DNA from: a bacterium
Lineage (GTDB): Bacteria; Actinomycetota; Acidimicrobiia; Acidimicrobiales; Ilumatobacteraceae
Assembly (NCBI GenBank): GCA_029978815.1
Contig: JAPOIQ010000081.1
Span: forward strand, 1-5,942
DNA: 5,942 bases
Direction of reading: 5' to 3'
Position 1 is the stretch's first letter. Every line of letters starts with the position of its first letter. This document shows positions 1-4,853 of this stretch, piece after piece. The notes beneath the pieces were generated by a model. It was not told where the DNA came from and searched no databases. It was given only the letters and a program-made list of their open reading frames with translations. The translations under genes and the position numbers were made by a program.

Positions 1-1
1 A

Positions 2-484
2 GGCGAAGCGCAGGGCGCAGAGATCCGAGTCGACGGTCGAGGACTCGTTGTTCCCGGTTTTGAGAATGTATTCTTCGTCGGGCCAACTGTGATTGACCGG
101 GTCGAAACGTCAATGGATGTCTACACCAACGAAATCTTTGGGCCGGTGCTCTCAGTTGTGCGAGTCGATGATGTGGACGCAGCGATTTATCTCATCAATT
201 CGAATCCGTATGGCAACGGGACAGCTGTCTTCACAAATTCAGGAGCTGCAGCACGGCGCTTTGTTCGAGGCGTGCATGTCGGAATGGTCGGTGTGAATGT
301 TCCTGTTCCAGTGCCGATGGCATTCCACTCGTTCGGTGGATGGAAAGACTCACTGTTTGGCGAACACCATGTACACGGGCCAGAGGGTGTCGAGTTCTAT
401 ACGCGAGCAAAAGTGGTGACACAGCGTTGGCCGGAGTCGGGCATGCCGGGTGACGCCTCACTTGATATGCCAACCGCTCGATAA
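2..484 (+). CDS. mmsA: Methylmalonate-semialdehyde dehydrogenase (acylating), C-terminal part
   Basis: This is the last 160 residues of a CoA-acylating aldehyde dehydrogenase; the reading frame is open to the left edge, so the start lies outside. The family converts methylmalonate semialdehyde to propionyl-CoA, or malonate semialdehyde to acetyl-CoA, with NAD and CoA, in valine, inositol or beta-alanine breakdown in the cytoplasm. Visible family marks are VFFVGPTVIDRV, then NEIFGPVLSVVR (the ALDH EIFGPV motif), YGNGTAVFT, GMVGVNVPVPVPMAFHSFGG and the WKDSLFG stretch, followed by a typical tail ending near FYTRAKVVTQRW. The VNVPxPVP and SFGGWK signatures separate MMSDH from generic aldehyde dehydrogenases. 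The catalytic cysteine and most of the NAD-binding part lie upstream and cannot be checked. The stop is TAA at 482-484. No terminator is visible after it; a palindrome and a putative thiolase promoter follow. Confidence 0.93.
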   Translation, partial: GEAQGAEIRVDGRGLVVPGFENVFFVGPTVIDRVETSMDVYTNEIFGPVLSVVRVDDVDAAIYLINSNPYGNGTAVFTNSGAAARRFVRGVHVGMVGVNVPVPVPMAFHSFGGWKDSLFGEHHVHGPEGVEFYTRAKVVTQRWPESGMPGDASLDMPTAR

Positions 485-504
485 TCAACCGTAGGTGTTG
501 ACGC

Positions 505-518
505 GCGAATTAATTCGC
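505..518. promoter_or_regulatory. Perfect 14-bp palindrome, candidate operator
   Basis: GCGAATTAATTCGC reads the same on both strands, with GCG arms around an AT-rich centre. It lies in the gap between mmsA and the thiolase gene, 24 bases upstream of the putative thiolase -10 hexamer and 37 bases before its ATG. That is a suitable place for a dimeric regulator acting on the thiolase promoter. It has no loop and no T-run, so it is a poor terminator. The regulator and even the role are inference. Confidence 0.4.
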
Positions 519-542
519 CGACATCGATAGGCAACATTTTCC

Positions 543-548
543 TAAGTT
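543..548 (+). promoter_or_regulatory. Putative -10 hexamer of a leaderless thiolase promoter
   Basis: TAAGTT fits the TAnnnT pattern of sigma-70 type -10 boxes and ends exactly 7 bases before the ATG at 556. Transcription would then start at or next to the A of the start codon. No Shine-Dalgarno sequence precedes this ATG, which agrees with a leaderless message. A clear -35 box is not visible; the best candidate is GACA at 520-523. Confidence 0.4.
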
Positions 549-555
549 GCGGGCC

Positions 556-1713
556 ATGGCATCACAAGGAACTCCGACATACATCGTTCAAGCAGTGCGC
601 TCTCCAGTGGGGAAAGCCGGTGGCGGACTCGCACAAGTGCATCCCGCCGACTTGGGAGCGGCTGTTATCGCCGAGTTGATCGATCGTTCGACCATCGACC
701 CTGGGGTCGTCGATGACGTCATGATCGGCAATGTTGACTCCGTTGGCCCACAAGCTGGCTGCATCGCAAGAACCGCCTGGCTGGTTGCTGATATGCCCGA
801 ACATGTGCCGGGCACAACGATTGATCGGCGTTGCGGGTCTTCGCAGCAGGCCGTGCATTTCGCAGCCCAGGCGATCATGGCCGGTCAGGCAGATGTCATT
901 GTTGCGGGAGGCATTCAGTCGATGTCGCAGGTGCCGATGATGCAGGCGTTTGCGATGCCCGGCGATGATGATTTTGACCCGTTCACATCATCGCCCGGTT
1001 GGGTGAAGCGTTACGGCGACAGCAGGTTCGACCAGTTTGACGGAGCAGAGCAGATCGCCCAGCGCTGGGACATCTCTCGTGACGACATGGAGCAATTCGC
1101 TCTTGAGTCTCACCGGAGAGCTCTCGCCGCGATTGAAGGGGGAGCATTCGATGACGAGATCGTCTCGGTGGCCGGACTTTCTCGCGATGAATGCCCTCGC
1201 ATACCTGATGCCGAAAAGATGCGATCGTTGCCTGTTCTCAAGCCAAATGGTCGGCTCACTGCTGCGGTGTCATGTCAGATTGCGGATGCGGCAGCGATGT
1301 TGCTCGTTGCAAGTGAAGACGCCGTCGAACGTTACGGCTTGTCACCTCTCGCAAAAATTTCACACCTCAGTGTGAGCGCGTCTGACCCGTTAGAGATGCT
1401 TTCGGCTCCGATTCCAGCAACAGAGCGTGCCCTGCAGAAAGAGAACCTCACGATTGCCGATATCGACCTCGTTGAAAACAACGAGGCCTTCGCTTCGGTT
1501 GTGCTTGCGTGGCAGCGGGCCTTGGGCGATGACCTTGAGAGGGTGAATGTGCATGGGGGAGCGATTGCGCTCGGTCATCCTTTGGGGGCGACGGGCGCAA
1601 GGTTGATGACCACCATGGTGCATGAGCTGCATCGCCGCGGCCAGGGGCGTGGCCTGCAAACGATGTGCGAACGTGGCGGGATGGCGAATGTGACGATGCT
1701 TGAAGCGTTGTGA
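556..1713 (+). CDS. Thiolase (acetyl-CoA C-acyltransferase family)
   Basis: A full-length thiolase of 385 residues, in the usual family range of about 380-400. It should carry out CoA-dependent cleavage of 3-ketoacyl-CoA or the reverse condensation in the cytoplasm. In order: an N-terminal IVQAVRSPVGKAGG stretch, the nucleophile C93 in DRRCGSSQQA, an AGGIQSMS strand, NNEAF with N309, GHPLGATGA with H341, and the second catalytic cysteine C371 in MCERGG. Two positions are unusual. The CxGxG motif has Arg at 373 in place of its first Gly, and the usual DGAAA near residue 244 reads DAAAM. I chose the ATG at 556 over an in-frame TTG at 547 because alignment to the family starts after it and a TAnnnT box sits 7 bases upstream. 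Next to mmsA, a role in branched-chain amino acid or fatty-acid breakdown is likely; chain-length preference cannot be read from sequence. Confidence 0.92.
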   Translation: MASQGTPTYIVQAVRSPVGKAGGGLAQVHPADLGAAVIAELIDRSTIDPGVVDDVMIGNVDSVGPQAGCIARTAWLVADMPEHVPGTTIDRRCGSSQQAVHFAAQAIMAGQADVIVAGGIQSMSQVPMMQAFAMPGDDDFDPFTSSPGWVKRYGDSRFDQFDGAEQIAQRWDISRDDMEQFALESHRRALAAIEGGAFDDEIVSVAGLSRDECPRIPDAEKMRSLPVLKPNGRLTAAVSCQIADAAAMLLVASEDAVERYGLSPLAKISHLSVSASDPLEMLSAPIPATERALQKENLTIADIDLVENNEAFASVVLAWQRALGDDLERVNVHGGAIALGHPLGATGARLMTTMVHELHRRGQGRGLQTMCERGGMANVTMLEAL

Positions 1714-1741
1714 GAAGGAATAGCCCGAAAGTTGTTCTTCG

Positions 1742-1756
1742 GTCACAATCTGTGAC
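1742..1756. promoter_or_regulatory. 6-bp inverted repeat with 3-base spacer upstream of nei
   Basis: GTCACA-atc-TGTGAC is a perfect inverted repeat in the 86-base gap after the thiolase stop, 43 bases before the nei ATG. It could be an operator half-site pair for a dimeric regulator or, as RNA, a short hairpin ending the thiolase message. No T-run follows it, which weakens the terminator reading. The half-site order is the reverse of a CRP site (TGTGA-N6-TCACA), so I do not call it CRP. The rest of the gap shows no clear -10/-35 pair. Confidence 0.3.
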
Positions 1757-1799
1757 GTGAAAACGCCCGAGGCTCCTCAGAGATGTTGCGGGTTGAATC

Positions 1800-2609
1800 A
1801 TGCCTGAGGGTCACACCATTCACCGAGCGGCTCGGCTGCAACGTCGTCGGTTTGCGGGCGAGGTTCTCGAAGTTGACTCTCCGCAAGGCCGGTTCTCCGA
1901 CGGGGCCGCAGAACTCAACGGCCGCAGGTTGGAAGGGGTTGACGCCCTCGGAAAACACCTCTTTCACCGATGGGAAGGTGACCTTACGGTGCACATCCAT
2001 CTCGGCCTGTTCGGAAAATTCAAAGTGTTCACCGACGCAGAGAAGGCTCCCGAACCATCCGACGGCACTCGTATGCGGTGGGTGGGTAGTTCGGGGGCGA
2101 TGTATCTGTCGGGGCCGACCGCGTGTGAAATCATCAGCGCAGAACAGGAAGAAGAACTTCGGCAGCGGATCGGGCCAGACCCGCTCGCGGTTCGCAAGGG
2201 TGACCTTGAACGAGTCAAGGCTTCACTAGCCCGCCGATCGACACCGATTGCTCAGGTATTGCTTGACCAGGCTGTCGTCGCCGGCATTGGGAATGTGTAT
2301 CGAGCTGAGTTTTGTTTTCTTGCTGGGGTCGACCCGCGGATGCCGGCTCGTGAGGTCGACGAACCCACGGTTGAGCACATCTGGAATCTTTCGATCTCGC
2401 TGATGAAAGTCGGCGAGCGCATCGGGCGGATCGTGACGGTTGACCCGGCCGAGGTGGGCGCAAAAAAGCCGGGTGATCTTCGACGGGGAAGCCGTCTCTA
2501 TGTGTACAAGCGGGCGGGACAATCCTGCCGGAGGTGCACAGCGCCGATCATGTCGACCGAGCTTGCGAATCGTCGGGTGTGGTGGTGCCCGACATGTCAG
2601 CCATCGTGA
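1800..2609 (+). CDS. nei: Nei/Fpg-family DNA glycosylase/AP lyase (Nei1-like)
   Basis: A 269-residue base-excision repair enzyme that should remove oxidised bases and nick the abasic site. The mature N-terminus after Met removal is P2-E3 (MPEGHTIHR), the catalytic proline and glutamate of the family. K52 in GKHLFH is the conserved beta-elimination lysine. The helix-two-turn-helix spans about 150-180 with N165 in AGIGNVYR. A C-terminal zinc finger is C243-x2-C246 and C263-x2-C266, with the DNA-contacting arginine near R258/R259. The MPEG(H/D)T start, SPQGRF and HLGLFG stretches resemble my memory of mycobacterial Nei1 (Rv2464c) more than Fpg/MutM. The ATG is the first possible start, since an in-frame TGA lies two codons upstream. 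No Shine-Dalgarno or close -10 box is obvious. Its 3' end overlaps the convergent VOC gene by 13 bases. Exact lesion preference (Nei or Fpg type) is not certain. Confidence 0.93.
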   Translation: MPEGHTIHRAARLQRRRFAGEVLEVDSPQGRFSDGAAELNGRRLEGVDALGKHLFHRWEGDLTVHIHLGLFGKFKVFTDAEKAPEPSDGTRMRWVGSSGAMYLSGPTACEIISAEQEEELRQRIGPDPLAVRKGDLERVKASLARRSTPIAQVLLDQAVVAGIGNVYRAEFCFLAGVDPRMPAREVDEPTVEHIWNLSISLMKVGERIGRIVTVDPAEVGAKKPGDLRRGSRLYVYKRAGQSCRRCTAPIMSTELANRRVWWCPTCQPS

Positions 2610-2998
2610 TGCTCTGAATCGATCTCTAATTCATCAAGCGGTGTTGCGAAACTGATGTCGTGACCGGTGGGGTCAAAGATTGCAAAATATCGCTCGCCCC
2701 ATGACGCATTCGTTGGGTCAGTTTGCGGGTTAAGTCCTGCAGCGGTGGCTTTTTGATAGAGCCTGTCGACGTTGTCGACGTGGAAGATGACGCGCCCCCA
2801 ACTTGTGTTGGCGGTGTTGTCGCCTGGCCGAGAGATGAGGTTGACGTGAGGGCCATTTGGTTCGATCGACAGCGTGGAGAATTCAGCGTCGTTGCCGCCA
2901 AATGAGAGCGTAAAACCGAGCGATGAATAGAACGCAATTGATGCAGGCATGTCGGTCGCAATCAGTGTGATGGCATTAATTGAGCGAATCGTTGTCAT
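2597..2998 (-). CDS. VOC-superfamily (glyoxalase/bleomycin-resistance fold) protein
   Basis: A 133-residue minus-strand protein with the two paired beta-alpha-beta-beta-beta modules of the VOC fold. Module one holds MPASIAFYSSLGF (about 17-29) and HVNLIS (51-56). Module two holds IFHVDNVDRLYQKATAAGL (71-89) and the FDPTGHDISFATP ending (108-120). The fold includes metal-dependent lyases, dioxygenases and drug-binding proteins, so no reaction can be named. Of the usual metal positions only H73 is clear: the N-terminal His is replaced (INAITL) and the late Glu of the DPxGxxIE motif is Ser116. It may therefore lack a standard metal site and act by binding a ligand. The tail after 120 is acidic and His-rich (DELEIDSEHHDG). 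It is divergent from cofE and convergent with nei. The start ATG is at 2996-2998, with a weak -10-like hexamer 7 bases upstream and a possible AGGA in between. Confidence 0.85.
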   Translation of the reverse strand: MTTIRSINAITLIATDMPASIAFYSSLGFTLSFGGNDAEFSTLSIEPNGPHVNLISRPGDNTANTSWGRVIFHVDNVDRLYQKATAAGLNPQTDPTNASWGERYFAIFDPTGHDISFATPLDELEIDSEHHDG

Positions 2999-3005
2999 CG
3001 GGTCC

Positions 3006-3011
3006 TGTCTA
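3006..3011 (-). promoter_or_regulatory. Putative -10 hexamer for the VOC gene
   Basis: On the minus strand this reads TAGACA and ends 7 bases before the VOC ATG, the same spacing as at the thiolase and cofE. The final T of the consensus is missing. An alternative reading is an AGGA ribosome-binding site in the overlapping AGGACCCG, although its 4-base spacing to the ATG is short. Confidence 0.25.
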
Positions 3012-3099
3012 GCAGTGGCGCGATACGCGGGTGGATTTGAGGTGACAACATCGCGAGGGGAACGCGGTCTCGGTGGCGCCTGTCCGAGTTGCGAGCCGC

Positions 3100-3105
3100 T
3101 ACCGT
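3100..3105 (+). promoter_or_regulatory. Putative -10 hexamer of a leaderless cofE promoter
   Basis: TACCGT fits TAnnnT and ends exactly 7 bases before the ATG at 3113, as at the thiolase gene. There is no Shine-Dalgarno sequence between. A matching -35 box is not evident. The hexamer lies in the 114-base divergent region (2999-3112) shared with the VOC promoter, which otherwise shows no recognisable site. Confidence 0.4.
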
Positions 3106-3112
3106 TTGCCGC

Positions 3113-3874
3113 ATGTCTTCCGACGGCTCAATTCGTATCTGGCCAGTTGCTGGCTTGCCTGAAATTGAGGTCGGCGCCGACCTTGCCGGGATGATTCACG
3201 CTCAAGCGGTGGCAGCCCAGACACCGCTTGCTGATGGTGACATTGTTGTCGTGACATCAAAAATTGTTTCGAAGGCCGAGGGTGCGATTATTGAACTCGC
3301 AGATGTGACGCCGTCAACATTCGCAGAAGAATGGTCGCAGCAGTGGGAAAAAGATCCCCGTGTCGTAGAGATTGTGCTTCGTGAGAGCCGGCGTATCGTT
3401 CGTCAACTCGGACCGGTGTTGATCACCGAAACTCATCATGGATTTGTCTGTGCAAATTCAGGCGTTGATCAGTCGTCGAGTGGAGCACATGGCCGGATCG
3501 TTGTCTTACCAAAAGACCCGGATGCATCTGCGAGGCGGATCCGCGCTCGTTTCCGCGAGCTCGGCGTGAACGTAGCAGTGCTCGTCAGCGACACCTTCGG
3601 TCGGCCGTGGCGCGAGGGGCAAACCGATATTTGTGTCGGCCTAGCAGGAATGCATTCGATGCGCTCGTATATCGGTGAAGTCGACCCTCACGGGCACGAG
3701 TTCAAGGTGCAGGAGCTGTGCGTAGTTGATGAGGTCACCGCAGCGGCGGAACTCGTCAAAGGAAACACCTCGCGCATCCCCGTTGCCGTGGTGAGTGGTA
3801 TTGAGTTCGAGTTTGACGATGACGCAACAATGGCCCCGGTCCTGAGAGATATCTCACGCGATCTATTCCGTTAG
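3113..3874 (+). CDS. cofE: Coenzyme F420-0:L-glutamate ligase, stand-alone
   Basis: A 253-residue CofE-family enzyme, which adds L-glutamate to F420-0 using GTP to build the polyglutamate tail of cofactor F420 in the cytoplasm. Family marks in order: GDIVVVTSKIVSKAEG (42-57), the LRESRRIVRQ helix (89-98), ITETHHGFVCANSGVDQS (104-121), LPKDPDASARRIR (132-144), VSDTFGRPWREGQTD (158-172), VDPHGHEF (190-197) and AAELVKG (211-217). D119 and D160 match, from memory, the metal-binding aspartates of the archaeal enzyme. The length equals that of archaeal CofE (about 250). Mycobacterial FbiB is about 450 residues because a nitroreductase-like domain that reduces dehydro-F420-0 follows; here the gene stops with TAG and that domain is absent. 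I chose the ATG at 3113 over an in-frame TTG at 3089 because no family sequence lies between them and a TAnnnT box is 7 bases upstream. No other F420 genes are in the window. Confidence 0.93.
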   Translation: MSSDGSIRIWPVAGLPEIEVGADLAGMIHAQAVAAQTPLADGDIVVVTSKIVSKAEGAIIELADVTPSTFAEEWSQQWEKDPRVVEIVLRESRRIVRQLGPVLITETHHGFVCANSGVDQSSSGAHGRIVVLPKDPDASARRIRARFRELGVNVAVLVSDTFGRPWREGQTDICVGLAGMHSMRSYIGEVDPHGHEFKVQELCVVDEVTAAAELVKGNTSRIPVAVVSGIEFEFDDDATMAPVLRDISRDLFR

Positions 3875-3944
3875 CTGACCTGTTCAAGCAACTTCTCTCC
3901 CAGCGGGCAAGCAAGCCTCTGCCGGCGCATGCAAAAATGAAGAC

Positions 3945-4661
3945 GTGAAACTTGCGGACTCGTACCCGATTGGCGAACAGCTCGCCAGCGACCCGATCAT
4001 CTGGGTGATCGATGACTTCCTCAGCGTGGACGAGCGTTCACATGTCATCAACATCGCGGCGCCGCGGCTGGAGGAAGCAAAAGTCACCTCAGCACGGGTG
4101 AACACGACTTCTGCTGCCCGCACCGGATCAGTCGCGTGGGTGCGTTACGCCGATTCGCAGCAGGTTCAAGACATCATCCATCGGGTAAGTGACCTCGTCG
4201 ATATTCCGCCTCACCACGCTGAATCAATGCAGGTCGTTCACTACGCAAAGACACAGGAGTACCGCCCGCATTTTGACGGTTGGGATTTGCGAACTGAGAA
4301 AGGCCGTCTGCGAACTCAAAATGGGGGGCAGCGCGTACTCACCGCTCTCATGTACCTGAATGATGTCGCTGGTGGCGGCGGAACCATTTTTCCCAAACTT
4401 GATCTAGAGGTTGAAGCCAAACCCGGTCGACTCGTCATTTTCCACAACATTGAAGACGAGTTAACAAACCTTCACCCGAACTCTCTGCACGGTGGGATGC
4501 CAGTCGGCGATGGGGAGAAGTGGGCGTGCAACCTCTGGTTCCGCGCAAAGCCGTACAAGGCCGCTGGAAATCGTGGGGCGAAACCCGTTGCTGCAAGTAG
4601 CCGAACTGGGGGAGGGCAGCCCAGTAATCGTGCGGCACGACGACGATCAAAGAAGCGATAG
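3945..4661 (+). CDS. Prolyl-4-hydroxylase-like Fe(II)/2-oxoglutarate dioxygenase with basic tail
   Basis: A 238-residue protein with a P4Hc-type double-stranded beta-helix domain, expected to hydroxylate a peptide or protein side chain using O2 and 2-oxoglutarate. The iron ligands are H109 and D111 (YRPHFDGWD) and H182 (SLHGGMPV); K192 in GEKW is the likely 2-oxoglutarate carboxylate anchor. YLNDVAGGGGTIFPKL (137-152) and GRLVIFHN (161-168) are the typical strands before the distal His. The family usually ends near NLWFR (residue 200). Here 38 residues follow that are rich in Ala, Gly, Ser, Lys and Arg, with 12 basic and no acidic residues, ending in a RRRSKKR cluster. The start is GTG; an ATG at 3937 is in another frame and soon stops. 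There is no clear Shine-Dalgarno; AAAAAT at 3933-3938 is a weak -10 candidate. The 70-base gap after cofE shows no terminator, so read-through from cofE is possible. The substrate is unknown; some bacterial relatives act on elongation factor Tu. Confidence 0.87.
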   Translation: MKLADSYPIGEQLASDPIIWVIDDFLSVDERSHVINIAAPRLEEAKVTSARVNTTSAARTGSVAWVRYADSQQVQDIIHRVSDLVDIPPHHAESMQVVHYAKTQEYRPHFDGWDLRTEKGRLRTQNGGQRVLTALMYLNDVAGGGGTIFPKLDLEVEAKPGRLVIFHNIEDELTNLHPNSLHGGMPVGDGEKWACNLWFRAKPYKAAGNRGAKPVAASSRTGGGQPSNRAARRRSKKR

Positions 4662-4681
4662 GGGCAGGGTTCTGCAATTTC

Positions 4682-4697
4682 TTGCTCAGATGAGCAA
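4682..4697. repeat. 7-bp inverted repeat after the dioxygenase gene
   Basis: TTGCTCA-ga-TGAGCAA is a perfect inverted repeat 20 bases after the dioxygenase stop. Three further pairs (ATT/AAT) continue outside a 2-base mismatch. As RNA it would form a 6-bp stem with an AGAU loop. It may act as a weak terminator or 3' end for the dioxygenase message, but no T-run follows on either strand. It could also be an operator upstream of proV. Confidence 0.35.
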
Positions 4698-4706
4698 TGA
4701 ATAATG

Positions 4707-4804
4707 GCGTCGCAGGGCCAAACCGGCTAAGGTCTTAAATGAGGTCGCTTTGAGTGACACTAGGTGAGCGACGCAGGTCCGGAAGTCTGGGCTAGCGGGT
4801 TCCC
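4707..4804 (+). other. Candidate structured RNA or leader in the gap before proV
   Basis: The gap 4662-4853 holds no gene. Within it, GCGTCGC (4707-4713) is fully complementary to GCGACGC (4768-4774), closing a 54-base interior. Inside, GTCGCT (4744-4749) pairs with AGTGAC (4753-4758) around a 3-base loop, with one G-U pair. After the closing stem, GGG (4789-4791) can pair with CCC (4802-4804). AGGTC occurs three times (4730, 4742, 4775). I tried to match known riboswitch and small-RNA motifs and none fits well. If proV is leaderless as its start suggests, this would be a separate RNA or DNA-level regulatory structure instead of a proV leader. Chance complementarity is possible. Confidence 0.25.
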
Positions 4805-4841
4805 TGGAAGTTGCTTGGCGTTTTGGTGGCCCGAGCCGACA

Positions 4842-4847
4842 TATATC
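4842..4847 (+). promoter_or_regulatory. Putative -10 hexamer for proV
   Basis: TATATC, in the most AT-rich spot of the gap, ends 6 bases before the GTG start of proV. No Shine-Dalgarno sequence lies between. This would give a leaderless or nearly leaderless proV message. No convincing -35 box is seen. Confidence 0.4.
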
Positions 4848-4853
4848 AGCACT

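Noticed and set aside
547..555. TTG at 547 as the thiolase start
   Set aside because: It adds only three residues outside the family alignment and overlaps the likely -10 hexamer.
1390..2000. Overlapping minus-strand frames across the thiolase 3' end and the nei 5' end
   Set aside because: Compositions rich in His, Arg and Ser are typical of antisense shadows of GC-rich genes; the opposite-strand genes are certain.
1783..2229. 148-residue plus-strand frame overlapping the start of nei
   Set aside because: It runs in another frame through clearly coding nei sequence, is Arg/Ser/Thr-rich with no known motif, and has no ribosome-binding signal.
3089..3112. TTG at 3089 as the cofE start
   Set aside because: The eight extra residues are not part of the CofE family, and the likely -10 hexamer lies within them.
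3846..3855. 10-bp palindrome GAGATATCTC
   Set aside because: It lies inside the last codons of cofE and reads as normal coding sequence, with no promoter nearby that it would control.
3875..3944. Possible terminator between cofE and the dioxygenase gene
   Set aside because: No stable stem followed by a T-run is present in these 70 bases.
4774..4785. CAGGTCCGGAAG, matching the start of the SRP RNA (4.5S) core
   Set aside because: The other strand of the core (GGAAGCAGC) does not follow; the match stops after the GGAAG, and no long rod-like pairing surrounds it.
4711..4806. Resemblance to a GEMM (c-di-GMP-I) riboswitch: GCAGGGCCAAACC, GACGCA and TAGCGGGTT in the expected order
   Set aside because: The strongly conserved GCAAAGCC segment is missing, the spacing between first and second blocks is about 38 bases too long, and the GNRA-loop hairpin is not seen.
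4792..4841. CTAGCGGGTTCC followed by GGCCCGAG, recalling the guanidine-I (ykkC) pattern
   Set aside because: The invariant GGTCCGAGAG is not intact, and the 3' conserved segment cannot fit before the GTG at 4854.
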